64,000 nucleotides of DNA. Origin: Planctomycetales bacterium (GTDB lineage: Bacteria > 4484-113). Below the pieces are notes generated by a model that was given only the letters and a program-made list of their open reading frames with translations, did no database searches and was not told where the DNA came from. Location: the NCBI GenBank assembly GCA_030606285.1, contig JAUWGS010000005.1:66716-130715 (forward strand), written 5' to 3'. The position numbers were made by a program, and so were the translations under genes. Of this stretch, positions 26,636-34,875 are shown in pieces; positions within the stretch are counted from its first letter, which is position 1, and the number at the start of each line of letters is the position of its first letter.

Positions 26636-27826
26636 CTACTCCGCTTCAGTCTGCATGAAGAAAGTTATGCCGACGTGGCGTCGGTCCACAGGCTCCGGCT
26701 CCGGAGGCAGGCGCTCCTCTCGCCTGGTGCGAGGCTTCTTTGTCTCCTCGCTGTAATAGCGCATGTCGAGGTTCGCGAGGAGCCCGGGATACTTGAGTTC
26801 GAACATCGGAAAGTCGAATGATCCGGGGAAGAAGGACATGGTCTCAAAGTCGAATATCTGGGGACGCTCCACTCCGAAGATCATCCCCTGCTCGTAGTCG
26901 AAGACATAGCGGCCGGCGATTGAGAAGTTCCCCAGCGCTTCATACTTGAAAATGGAGGTGTCCGTTTCCTCTTCCCAGTACTGGTGGAAGTCCACTATCC
27001 CGTGCGTGTCGATGATTACGCAGGAGCGCATACCGATCCGCGTGAAGCCAAGAACGCGGTACACGAATTTGCACATCACAGGATCCGGCAGGCCTGGTAT
27101 GCCAACAGGAATTGTGGCAAACCACATGTCCTCTCGCCACACCGGATAGTCGGGCAGCCTCAGACAGTGGTTCCATTCGAATAGATGACCAATGTCGATC
27201 CTGACCTCACCGGGAGAAATGGAACGGCGGGAATACTCGCGCAGCTGGCTCAGGCCCTGCACGTCAAGAACATCCCCGCCCTTACTCTCAACGTAGACCA
27301 GGGTGCTAACCAGGATATTGTCCACATTGAAAGTGGGGTCCTCCTCTCCGGCGCGGTCGTCGTCACCAGCCTGCAACGGGTCGCCGCCGATGGGGGGAGG
27401 TGATTGCAGGCTATCCAGTGGAGGCGGATTGTCAACCGATTGTCCACCGCCGCCGCCGCCACCGCCGCCGCGGCCGCCACCGCCGCCGCCCTGATACTGA
27501 CGGTCCTCTCTCGTCCGCCTTACGGGAAAGGAGAAGACGTCATAGTCGTAAAACTCGATGACGTGGCGGTTCAAACCGTGCAGCGAAGAGGCAACTCTGT
27601 CACGATACATTGCCCGGATGCGAAAAGTGACGTCAAGATCCGTCAGCTCTCCCGGGCGAGTAATAGCACCGAGAAGACTAATGGCCGTCATGTAGCGGTT
27701 GGACTCGTTCTCCTCCGGGTCAAACGACAGTGTCACCGGCCGATCCACCCGCGCCAACGCCGCCGAAACGCCCAACAACAGCACCGTTATGACGGTGAGA
27801 ACCCCGATAATCCATCTCATCCTCAT
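26636..27826 (-). CDS. secreted hypothetical protein with poly-glycine tract
   Basis: The 396-residue precursor has a signal peptide (MRMRWIIGVLTVITVLLLGVSAALA|RVD). After about 110 residues a run of Gly broken by one Arg (15 Gly in 16 residues) leads into a Pro/Asp-rich linker. The C-terminal half is beta-rich, with the phrases YVFDYEQGMIFGVE and DIGHLFEWNHCLRLPDYPVW. The gene starts with ATG behind AGGGGA. It lies between a plus-strand hypothetical gene and tRNA-Ala. Function unknown. Confidence 0.7.
   Translation of the reverse strand: MRMRWIIGVLTVITVLLLGVSAALARVDRPVTLSFDPEENESNRYMTAISLLGAITRPGELTDLDVTFRIRAMYRDRVASSLHGLNRHVIEFYDYDVFSFPVRRTREDRQYQGGGGGGRGGGGGGGGGQSVDNPPPLDSLQSPPPIGGDPLQAGDDDRAGEEDPTFNVDNILVSTLVYVESKGGDVLDVQGLSQLREYSRRSISPGEVRIDIGHLFEWNHCLRLPDYPVWREDMWFATIPVGIPGLPDPVMCKFVYRVLGFTRIGMRSCVIIDTHGIVDFHQYWEEETDTSIFKYEALGNFSIAGRYVFDYEQGMIFGVERPQIFDFETMSFFPGSFDFPMFELKYPGLLANLDMRYYSEETKKPRTRREERLPPEPEPVDRRHVGITFFMQTEAE
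27445..27491. repeat. CCG trinucleotide tract inside a coding region
   Basis: A near-perfect CCG/CGG microsatellite of about 15 units with single interruptions encodes the poly-glycine tract of the secreted protein. Because units are three bases, slippage would change linker length without breaking the frame. Confidence 0.8.
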
Positions 27827-27904
27827 AAGTCGTCCCCTGTTGAATCCTGAGAATCAGACCTGAGTATTAGACCCGCAAACTCGCTGCAGGTTCACCCACA
27901 GGCA

Positions 27905-27980
27905 TGGTGGAGCAGAGGGGATTCGAACCCCTGACCTTATCCACGCCAAGGATACGCGCTACCAACTGCGCCACTGCCCC
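27905..27980 (-). tRNA. tRNA-Ala (anticodon GGC)
   Basis: A complete 76-nt cloverleaf on the minus strand. Acceptor GGGGCAG pairs with CTGCTCC, including the G3-U70 wobble that identifies alanine tRNA. The anticodon loop TTGGCGT sits on stem TATCC/GGATA, giving anticodon GGC for GCC codons. The T arm has GTTCGAATC. The 3' ACCA is encoded. The 5' end lies three bases after the rsfS stop codon, so it is probably cut from a shared transcript. Confidence 0.95.
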
Positions 27981-27983
27981 GTT

Positions 27984-28361
27984 TCAAATGTCGAGCACTT
28001 CGCCTTCTGACCACAGATCCTCCAGCCGGTAGAACGCGCGCGCCTCAGGTAACATCACGTGCACGACCAGCCAGCTGTAGTCCAGAACGATCCAGGAACC
28101 ATTCTGATAGCCCTGAAGGCTGTCCAGGATTATATCATACTCCTTCAGGCGCTCGGCGACGCGATCAGCTATCGCGCGGTTCTGAATCGGAGTCTCTCCC
28201 ATCGTGATGCACATCACGTCGAGGTAGTCCACTACACCAGTCATATCGAGGAATACCGTCTCCGCCGCTTTGCGGTCAGCAGCAGCGTCTTTTACTACGA
28301 CGAGGGCAGCTAGCACATCCAGGCCCTCGGTCAGCTTTCGGTCGGTTATAGTTGTCGCCAC
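27984..28361 (-). CDS. rsfS: ribosome silencing factor RsfS
   Basis: The 125-residue protein binds ribosomal protein L14 and blocks subunit joining in starvation. Family marks are DMTGVVDYLDVMCITMGET, NRAIADRVAERLKEY, GSWIVLDYSWLVVHVMLPEARAFY and the terminal LEDLWSEGE. The GTG start has AAGGAG five bases upstream. It lies between the ROK kinase gene and tRNA-Ala, all on the minus strand. Confidence 0.95.
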   Translation of the reverse strand: MATTITDRKLTEGLDVLAALVVVKDAAADRKAAETVFLDMTGVVDYLDVMCITMGETPIQNRAIADRVAERLKEYDIILDSLQGYQNGSWIVLDYSWLVVHVMLPEARAFYRLEDLWSEGEVLDI

Positions 28362-28386
28362 AGGACTCCTTCAATGCGCATTTATT

Positions 28387-29298
28387 TTATTTTAACATAG
28401 TTCCAAACGAACTCCGCGCCTGGTGCGCTGCACCCAGCAGGCTTGCCCTGCTGCGCATCTTGGATATCACAATGCGAGGTCGGGGCCCGATGCCTTTCAT
28501 GATTCCCTTGGACAGAGCCTGCCGCGCCGCGGGCAGAAAGGCCCTTGCCGCCCGGCTGATGCCGCCACCCAGCACAAACACAGGCGGCGCGAAGAGGTTA
28601 TAGATGGTTGACATACCCGTGCCGAGATAGCGCCCGAGAGTGGTAAACGCCTTCTCAGCCGCATCGTCACCTCGTCTGAACGCCTGGTACACGTCGTAAG
28701 GGCTCAGCATGTCTGCGCTCCCACCGTATCGCCGATACGAATCCATCAGCGCCCGCTTGCTCACGTAGGCTTCCAGGCAGCCTGAACCGCCGCAACCGCA
28801 ACGCGCGCCACCTTCGCGAACCTTGATGTGCCCGATCTCGGGCGAGATGTCGCTCATGCTGCGCACGAGGCCCCGCTCGCTGATCAGGCTTCCGCCCAGG
28901 CCGGAGCCAAGCGTGAGCGCGCATAACCCGGAGAACTGATCCCGGAACTCGAAGTGGTAAACCCCGAGGGCGAATGCATCCGCGTCATTAATGACTACCG
29001 CCGGCACCTGGAACCGCACTTTCAGGGCTTCGGCAAGTGCGAGCGATTTCCACAGTGTGTTCGGCGAATAGAGTATGCTGCCGTCCCGTATCACACCGCA
29101 GCTTCCGGCGCCAATTGCCGTAAGCTCCTCGTCCTCAGTAGCTACCAGCGAACCGAGGAGGGCGCATACGAAGTCGAGGAACTTCCGTGCATCTGCACTG
29201 GGCGGGACCAGGCGGCCCCGGCTGGCCACCAGCTCGCCGTCCTCTGACACGAGACCGGCACGCACGTTCGTTGCACCGATATCTAAAACGCCAATCAT
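28387..29298 (-). CDS. ROK family sugar kinase/glucokinase-like protein
   Basis: The 303-residue protein has the ATP-binding start MIGVLDIGATNVRAGLV, the catalytic region VINDADAFALGVYHFE and the ROK signature with zinc ligands CGCGGSGCLEAYVS. LTLGSGLGGSLIS is the second phosphate-binding loop. There is no N-terminal helix-turn-helix, so it is an enzyme rather than a NagC-type repressor. Substrate could be glucose or another hexose. AGGTG precedes the ATG. The rsfS GTG follows after 25 bases. Confidence 0.9.
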   Translation of the reverse strand: MIGVLDIGATNVRAGLVSEDGELVASRGRLVPPSADARKFLDFVCALLGSLVATEDEELTAIGAGSCGVIRDGSILYSPNTLWKSLALAEALKVRFQVPAVVINDADAFALGVYHFEFRDQFSGLCALTLGSGLGGSLISERGLVRSMSDISPEIGHIKVREGGARCGCGGSGCLEAYVSKRALMDSYRRYGGSADMLSPYDVYQAFRRGDDAAEKAFTTLGRYLGTGMSTIYNLFAPPVFVLGGGISRAARAFLPAARQALSKGIMKGIGPRPRIVISKMRSRASLLGAAHQARSSFGTMLK

Positions 29299-29350
29299 CA
29301 GGCACCTATGGTATAGCGCAGTTCAACTAAGCTCAAGCGTTCCGCGTGAC

Positions 29351-30208
29351 TCATTCTTCGTACGCAGTATCGTCCTCAATGAGAGTATAGGTGAGCTGTC
29401 CTGCGGTGAACTTCACAACCCTGTGTGGTGGCAGTGTTTCGACGAAGAACTCCTGCGTCGAATCGCTGAACGCCAGACGCAAGTGCTCGCACACGTGTTT
29501 CTCCGCGTCTGCGGCGTAGATGGTCTCCCGCCCAAGCCGTTCAATCAGTACGGCGTAGTTGCGATACCTGAATGGAGCAGTCACAAGGAGTACGCTGAGG
29601 CGCGGGAATCGCTCAACGGCCAGCTGGCTGAACAGCAGGTACAGCTCCTCCAGGTCGTAAGCCTTCATCGGATGGCGAAACGAGAAAAAAGTCCCGACAT
29701 CCTCCGCCTCAATCGAGACCGCCACGAGGTCGTAATAGTACTCCGCAACCCAGGTCTCTGCTGGCCGGGCACCGTCCGGAATCGGGCCTGACTGCAAATC
29801 GTACAGCTTTAGCGAGCATTCAACAGGAGCCAGTGATAGGCCCTCAACTACTACCCGCGAACGTCCAACAAAGGGGTATGCGTATTCCTTCACCAGCTCC
29901 CGGTGCAGTTCTCCTTCCGCAGCCGCCACAGACATCGACACCTTCAACCTGCCACGCACGACTCCTTCGGTGTCCTGTACGATGTAGACCAGCCGGCGGG
30001 GAGCGAAGCCTGCCGCCATATCGGCGTACTCCGGATGAAACAGCGACGGTTCCAATTCGAGCATCTGAACGTCGTCTGATACCGCTATTTCGCTCAGGCT
30101 TCCCGGCTGCGCACCGTCCTGAGCCCATACCTTAACCACAAGCAGGATCAGAGCTGCCAGCAGCGGCACGCTGAGGGCAGCCACAATTCTACTTAGCATT
30201 GACAGCAT
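29351..30208 (-). CDS. membrane-anchored or secreted hypothetical protein
   Basis: The roughly 285-residue product has an N-terminal hydrophobic segment (IVAALSVPLLAALILLVVKVWA) and a beta-rich extracytoplasmic body. The phrase MKAYDLEELYLLFSQLAVE and the pattern of a polymer-binding-like beta domain faintly recall DUF3108 outer-envelope proteins; this is weak. ATG 30208 overlaps the stop of the upstream TPR gene (TGATG); GTG 30217 and ATG 30199 are alternatives. Translational coupling suggests joint function with that gene. Confidence 0.65.
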   Translation of the reverse strand: MLSMLSRIVAALSVPLLAALILLVVKVWAQDGAQPGSLSEIAVSDDVQMLELEPSLFHPEYADMAAGFAPRRLVYIVQDTEGVVRGRLKVSMSVAAAEGELHRELVKEYAYPFVGRSRVVVEGLSLAPVECSLKLYDLQSGPIPDGARPAETWVAEYYYDLVAVSIEAEDVGTFFSFRHPMKAYDLEELYLLFSQLAVERFPRLSVLLVTAPFRYRNYAVLIERLGRETIYAADAEKHVCEHLRLAFSDSTQEFFVETLPPHRVVKFTAGQLTYTLIEDDTAYEE

Positions 30209-31575
30209 CAGAAGCACGCCCTTATGAAAAGCAGCAGCAACAAGACCCCACCGCTGACCGCAGCTACTTCTTCAATCTGCTTCAGGCGCTTCTCTCCGGT
30301 TGTGAGAGCCTCCGGTGGTTCGCGCATCCCTCTGAAGTCGTAGTAGCAAATCTCGCTGTCACCGGCTCTGGAGATTGACCAATCGCAGACTCTTGAAGTA
30401 TCGAAGTCCGGAACAGGCTCAGCTTCCTGTTCCTCGTCTTCCACCTCCTCGCCGTCTGCGGCCTGGGCGTATTCACGTGTCGCGCGAAACATCTCGTCCA
30501 ATCGCCGCATCCGCTCGTAGTCAGTTTTGGGCGGCGAGACATACACCCGGCGCGGTCCTTTCGGCTCAGGCGGAAGCACGTCGAGCACAGATTGCTCAGT
30601 CACCTGCTCGCCGGACAACACCCACTTGAACTCCGAAGCCTCCAGCAGCCGGTCTCCGCTCAGACTCTGGATCACGTTCTTCAGCTTCGCTTCGCGCCAG
30701 AGCATGTAGTTCCTCACATCCGGATTCAGCACGCGCTTTAGTCTCAGGCCGCAGGACTCTCTCAGCGCGAGCACCGGCAGGCCGTCCTGTTCAAGCGCAT
30801 GGCTGTAAACGAACTTTGCCAGAGTCGTCAGATACGGATTGCGCTCCTTTATGTAAATAGCATCGTTTTTTAGCGTGATGGCAGCGCGGTGGTGATCCCC
30901 GCACTCCAGCTCGGTGAGCGCGCGTAGTATATGAATGGTAACGTCCAAGTTGTCCCGGCTCGGGCGGTCTTCCGCCGAGAGGACGTCGCGCGCCGCAGCA
31001 AAGTCACCCGCCAAACAGTGAATCTCACCCGCCAGCACGCGCATCTCATCGTGCCAGCTCACGAGGTTCTGCAACTCCCGCAGCACGCGCAGAGCTTCCC
31101 CGCTCTCGCCGGATTTCCACAACGCAACTATCAGCATCATCGAGACGCCATAGTAGTCCAGGTACACGGGAAAGAACTGGAACCGGCTGATTCGCAACAA
31201 GATACGAAACGTCGGCATGAACCGGCGCACCAGGACGCCCGTTCCTGCCTCGACCTTCCGCGCAGCCCGGAGGTGCTTCACAGCCTCGGAAAAGCGACCC
31301 TCGCGCAGCGCGAGCATTCCAGCCAGCGCGGACGCTTCAGCGTAATCCGGTGTCAGCGCCAGCGCTCCGGCGAGCTCAGCCTGTGCGCCTGCGTCATCGT
31401 ACTCCGCAAGCCGTCCCAGAGCCGCCCGCAACCTCCTCTCTTCCGCCTTGAACAGCAGTTGTGCCAGGCGCGGCACTCGTGGTTCAACCAGCGTGTCCAC
31501 TTCATACGCCGTGTAGGCGGGTTGTATCACTGAAAGCGGAAGGTTGTTGAAGCTGACGCACTCCATCGTGAGCAC
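30208..31575 (-). CDS. TPR-like helical membrane protein
   Basis: The 455-residue protein is mainly helical. From about residue 40 to 300 it has TPR-like hairpins (LALTPDYAEASALAGMLALREGRFSEAVKHLRAARKVE, and CLAGDFAAARDVLS). The C-terminal part is low-complexity acidic, then a predicted membrane helix near the end (SGGVLLLLLFIRACF). This topology places the repeats in the cytosol with a tail anchor. GTG 31575 lies six bases after TATAGT; ATG 31566 is the alternative. It follows tonB by 106 bases. Confidence 0.72.
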   Translation of the reverse strand: MLTMECVSFNNLPLSVIQPAYTAYEVDTLVEPRVPRLAQLLFKAEERRLRAALGRLAEYDDAGAQAELAGALALTPDYAEASALAGMLALREGRFSEAVKHLRAARKVEAGTGVLVRRFMPTFRILLRISRFQFFPVYLDYYGVSMMLIVALWKSGESGEALRVLRELQNLVSWHDEMRVLAGEIHCLAGDFAAARDVLSAEDRPSRDNLDVTIHILRALTELECGDHHRAAITLKNDAIYIKERNPYLTTLAKFVYSHALEQDGLPVLALRESCGLRLKRVLNPDVRNYMLWREAKLKNVIQSLSGDRLLEASEFKWVLSGEQVTEQSVLDVLPPEPKGPRRVYVSPPKTDYERMRRLDEMFRATREYAQAADGEEVEDEEQEAEPVPDFDTSRVCDWSISRAGDSEICYYDFRGMREPPEALTTGEKRLKQIEEVAAVSGGVLLLLLFIRACF

Positions 31576-31581
31576 CAGTGA

Positions 31582-31587
31582 ACTATA
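31582..31587 (-). promoter_or_regulatory. -10 box of the TPR gene, leaderless layout
   Basis: TATAGT on the minus strand, six bases before GTG 31575; no ribosome binding site close by. Confidence 0.4.
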
Positions 31588-31681
31588 ACAGAACTCCCGC
31601 TCATCCTGGAAGCAACACCAGAGCTATACCGTCAGGACGCTGTCTGAGCCGCGAGTACGTGGGCTTCCTAAAAACCCGTGC

Positions 31682-32401
31682 TCATTCAAGCACGAAGCTC
31701 AGGCTCACAATAAACTCGCGGTCAGCCGGCCCAAGCTCAGTGGGGAAGGCGGGAAACCCCGGCACGCTCCGCACAGCTTCCAGCGCCGCTTCGTCTAGTT
31801 CGCCGTGGCTGCTTGAATCCGAGATTGTGAGGCTGTTCAGCCCACCATTCGCCGTCAACGAGAAGCGTACCTGCACAATCCCCTGGTGTCGCAGCCGGCG
31901 GGCGATTCCGGGATACGATTTCTGTCCTTCAATGAGCGCTACCAATCTCGCGTGATAGGCTGCGAGCACGTCGGTCAAGCGATTCTCATCAATAACCGGT
32001 GCGCCCCGCTCCGCACCTTCCGGGCCGAATCCCGCAGATTCAGTTCGCTCTTCGCTTTGCGCCGGGTCGTTTGCGGGAACTCCCGCGGAGTCCGCCCCCG
32101 GAGCCTGCAATCCACCGTCTGCCGTTTGAACCGCGCTCAGTTCAGTATCGTTGTTCTCAACCTGTGGGGATTCCTGGTCAGGCTCTGCTAACCTTGATGG
32201 CCGAGGAATAGAAACAGGAGACGAAAACGCACGCGTGGATTGCTGCGGCACCAGATTCGCCCTGGCAACCGGAGCCTGCGTTTTCAGCGCCAGGATTACA
32301 GTTTGACCACCTGCCGACGCCGCATCCAGCGAGAGAGTCGCGACTACCAGGCCAACCAGCGCAACCGACAGAACGAAAGCTATGACGCGGTAGTACTTCA
32401 T
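31682..32401 (-). CDS. TonB-family energy transducer
   Basis: The 239-residue protein has an N-terminal membrane helix (YRVIAFVLSVALVGLVVATLSL), a Pro/Glu-rich periplasmic linker and a C-terminal TonB domain. YPGIARRLRHQGIVQVRFSL is the conserved YP...A...G.V...F segment, followed by GGLNSLTISDSSSHGELDEAALEAVRS. It couples proton motive force through ExbB/ExbD to outer-membrane transporters, implying an outer membrane. Its start overlaps the exbD stop by four bases. Confidence 0.9.
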   Translation of the reverse strand: MKYYRVIAFVLSVALVGLVVATLSLDAASAGGQTVILALKTQAPVARANLVPQQSTRAFSSPVSIPRPSRLAEPDQESPQVENNDTELSAVQTADGGLQAPGADSAGVPANDPAQSEERTESAGFGPEGAERGAPVIDENRLTDVLAAYHARLVALIEGQKSYPGIARRLRHQGIVQVRFSLTANGGLNSLTISDSSSHGELDEAALEAVRSVPGFPAFPTELGPADREFIVSLSFVLE

Positions 32402-32802
32402 TCCGGTCTCGCCTCCAGCGCAACACCGGTCACGGGAGATGCCCGTATAATATCCAGGACCTCTACAACGCGCTGAAGCCTCACGTTCTTGTCGGCGCGC
32501 AGCCTTACAAAATCCTGCTCATCTGCCGACACCAGGCCAAGCCTCTCCGCCAATGCCTCATCTGTCATCGTCGTCCCGTCCACGTGGATGCGGCCATCCT
32601 CGTCCAGGACGATTGTGATCTGGCTTCCCTCGGTCATACTGGCGGTGCTGCTCCCCGGCAGCTCCACTTCCAGCGCGGGCTGGAGGAACCTCGAGACCAG
32701 CATAATGAAAATCAGCAGGATGAATACGATATCCACAATGGGTGCGATGAGGATGGTCGGCGAGGACAGCCGGCTGGCGCGTGTTCGCACGGGCGTGATC
32801 AC
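32398..32802 (-). CDS. exbD: ExbD/TolR biopolymer transport protein
   Basis: The 134-residue protein has one membrane helix containing Asp24 in PIVDIVFILLIFIMLVS, the proton-pathway residue of ExbD. The periplasmic domain reads ITIVLDEDGRIHVDGTTMT and VRLRADKNVRLQRVVEVLD. It lies between exbB (three bases upstream) and tonB (four-base overlap). TolR is an alternative, but the linked TonB favours ExbD. Confidence 0.92.
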   Translation of the reverse strand: MITPVRTRASRLSSPTILIAPIVDIVFILLIFIMLVSRFLQPALEVELPGSSTASMTEGSQITIVLDEDGRIHVDGTTMTDEALAERLGLVSADEQDFVRLRADKNVRLQRVVEVLDIIRASPVTGVALEARPE

Positions 32803-32805
32803 GGC

Positions 32806-33387
32806 TCAGACTACCTCCCAGCCGCGACGACGGAAGTCATCCACCACGCGGGTTAGAAGCAGGTGAAGCTCATGCTCGTAGCGCTGCAGGCTCGACGTGA
32901 AATACCCGTACGCAATCAGCGCCGGTATTGCAATCACCAGACCCACAGCGGTAGTCAGCAGCGCTTCCCAGATACCGCCCGCAAGGTCCGAAGGATTTAC
33001 CATACTGGAAAGTGCCTCGATGCGGATGAAGACGCGGATCAGGCCGGTCACCGTGCCCAGCAGTCCCAGCAGCGGTGCTGCCTGCGCGATAATGCTCAGG
33101 CTGGGCAGGCCGTACTCGGCGTCCTGCACGTCGCGCTCCGCAAGTTGCTCCGCCAGATCGGTTGCCAGGCGCTTCTCGGATCGCGCTTCAATCAGCGCTT
33201 TGAGCAGCCGTGACCGCCCTGGCTCGTCAGGAAGTGTTTCGCCGTCCTTGATTAGCGCGAGATGGCGGCGCCGGGGATGAAGGATAAACGCATAGAAGTA
33301 TGCGCGCTCGAAGATGAGATAGAGCGCCCACACGGCCATGGCCAAGAGAGGCCAGATGAAGAAACCACCTTTCTCTAACAGGAACAT
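32806..33387 (-). CDS. exbB: MotA/TolQ/ExbB proton channel protein
   Basis: The 193-residue inner-membrane protein has an N-terminal helix (GGFFIWPLLAMAVWALYLIFERAYF). Its conserved two-helix channel region contains LSIIAQAAPLLGLLGTVTGLI and WEALLTTAVGLVIAIPALIAYGYF. First gene of exbB-exbD-tonB. A TAGAAT lies about 29 bases before the ATG. It is divergent from mreC. Confidence 0.93.
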   Translation of the reverse strand: MFLLEKGGFFIWPLLAMAVWALYLIFERAYFYAFILHPRRRHLALIKDGETLPDEPGRSRLLKALIEARSEKRLATDLAEQLAERDVQDAEYGLPSLSIIAQAAPLLGLLGTVTGLIRVFIRIEALSSMVNPSDLAGGIWEALLTTAVGLVIAIPALIAYGYFTSSLQRYEHELHLLLTRVVDDFRRRGWEVV

Positions 33388-33520
33388 TAGACGGCGGAAA
33401 CCAGTCGGTCTCTATTCTACCGCAATGAACTCCCGGACAAAGAGGAGGTTTGCTATTGCGGCGAGTTGTTATACCATTTACCATCGTGGTGTCTGCAAGT
33501 ACCGCTACTGGACGTGACCT

Positions 33521-34369
33521 GTGACGGTTCAGCGAAGACCGCCGAGGCTCCAAACGCTACAGGGCAGGGGATGGCTACTCTGGGTCATCCTGATAGTGTT
33601 CGCGCTCCTGGCGGTGCGCCTTGTCGCATTGGTTACCGGCAACAAGCAGGCTGTTGACGGTGCGCTGACGGTTACTGCGGGAGCGGCTGCGGAGGTCGCC
33701 GACAGCGGCGTGTCGGGAGTGGTCGGCTTCTTCGAGATCTTCCGCATCGGCCACCATCTGCGGCGCGAACGGAAATTAGAAAGGGAGATTGCCGCGCTGA
33801 ATACGACGATGCAGATGCAGGCGTCCGCAGTTAAGGAGAACGCCGAGCTGCGCCGTCTGCTGGCACTGCCTGAATACGCCAACTACGACTACATCGGTGC
33901 GGAGGTCGTCACCCGAAGCATGGATTTCTGGTTTGACGCTCTTGTGCTCAACCGGGGAAGAGAGGCTGGCATCGCGGTGCAGAATCTCGTTGTCAACTCC
34001 CAGGGGCTTGTGGGGGAGATAGCTGAAGTCGGCCGGGGCTACTCCAAGGTCAGGCTTCTGACCAGCCCCGACTTCGCTCTGTCCGCGATAAGCAATACGT
34101 CGAAAATCGGCGGCGTGGCAAGAGGACAGGGCCCGTCCCGCCTTAGCTTCGAATACGTGCAGGCGGACGCTCCTTTGAAGCTCCAGGAGAAGCTCTTCAC
34201 CGCGGGGCTTGCGCCGCAGGCCGACGGTAATCCGCGCCCGCGCGGCATACTCCTGGGGCATGTGGAGAGCATCAGGAGAACCGAGCATCTCACAACACTC
34301 AAGGTAATAGCCCGGCCGGCGATTGATGTGACCAGAATCGGGCCGGTAGTAGTCGTTGTAAACAAGTGA
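33521..34369 (+). CDS. mreC: rod shape-determining protein MreC
   Basis: The 282-residue protein has an N-terminal helix (GWLLWVILIVFALLAVRLVALV), a coiled coil (LRRERKLEREIAALNTTMQMQ) and the MreC beta domain. Marks are AEVVTRSMDFWFDALVLNRG, GIAVQNLVVNSQGLVGEIAEV and KVRLLTSPDFALSA. It scaffolds the elongasome in the periplasm. The GTG start lacks a good ribosome binding site. It overlaps mreD by four bases. Confidence 0.93.
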   Translation: MTVQRRPPRLQTLQGRGWLLWVILIVFALLAVRLVALVTGNKQAVDGALTVTAGAAAEVADSGVSGVVGFFEIFRIGHHLRRERKLEREIAALNTTMQMQASAVKENAELRRLLALPEYANYDYIGAEVVTRSMDFWFDALVLNRGREAGIAVQNLVVNSQGLVGEIAEVGRGYSKVRLLTSPDFALSAISNTSKIGGVARGQGPSRLSFEYVQADAPLKLQEKLFTAGLAPQADGNPRPRGILLGHVESIRRTEHLTTLKVIARPAIDVTRIGPVVVVVNK

Positions 34370-34875
34370 GAACACCGGGCATCAGACTGTTCCTCATCTT
34401 CCTGGTGGCTTTCGTCGTTCAGCTCATCCTGCTCAAATATATCCCTGCATTCGCCCGCACCTGCGACCTTATCCTATTGTTTCTCGCCGCACTTGCAGTG
34501 TCACGGCACACGGGTCTGGTGGTTGTGTACGCGCTCTGTGCGGGCATGCTCATCGACTCGCTATCCGTTAGCTATCCGCTGATGCACACAGTCTTCTACG
34601 GGGCGGCAGCGGTGCTGCTCTCCGTAAAGCGTCCCTATACTTACCTCAGCCACACATCACTATTTGTCCTGACAGTCGCAGGGCTACTAGCGGGAAAAAT
34701 CGTGTTTGCGTACGTCTGGACGCTCCTGTTCGTTCAGGCCATTAGCCCGGTGATGCTCTTCCGAGTGAGCCTTAGCGGGATTATTCTCCTGCTGCTCATC
34801 GCTCAGCTTGGCGCACGCAGGCTCCTGCTTGCCCTAAAGGAACCGGAGGTGCTGGATATTGATGTGGAGCATTAA
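34366..34875 (+). CDS. mreD: rod shape-determining protein MreD
   Basis: The 169-residue integral membrane protein has about five helices and the MreD-type AGMLIDSLSVSYPLMHTVFYG segment (…G...D.....PlG...). It acts with MreC and PBP2 in lateral wall growth. GTG start overlaps mreC; its end overlaps mrdA by 14 bases, giving tight translational coupling. Confidence 0.9.
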   Translation: MRTPGIRLFLIFLVAFVVQLILLKYIPAFARTCDLILLFLAALAVSRHTGLVVVYALCAGMLIDSLSVSYPLMHTVFYGAAAVLLSVKRPYTYLSHTSLFVLTVAGLLAGKIVFAYVWTLLFVQAISPVMLFRVSLSGIILLLLIAQLGARRLLLALKEPEVLDIDVEH

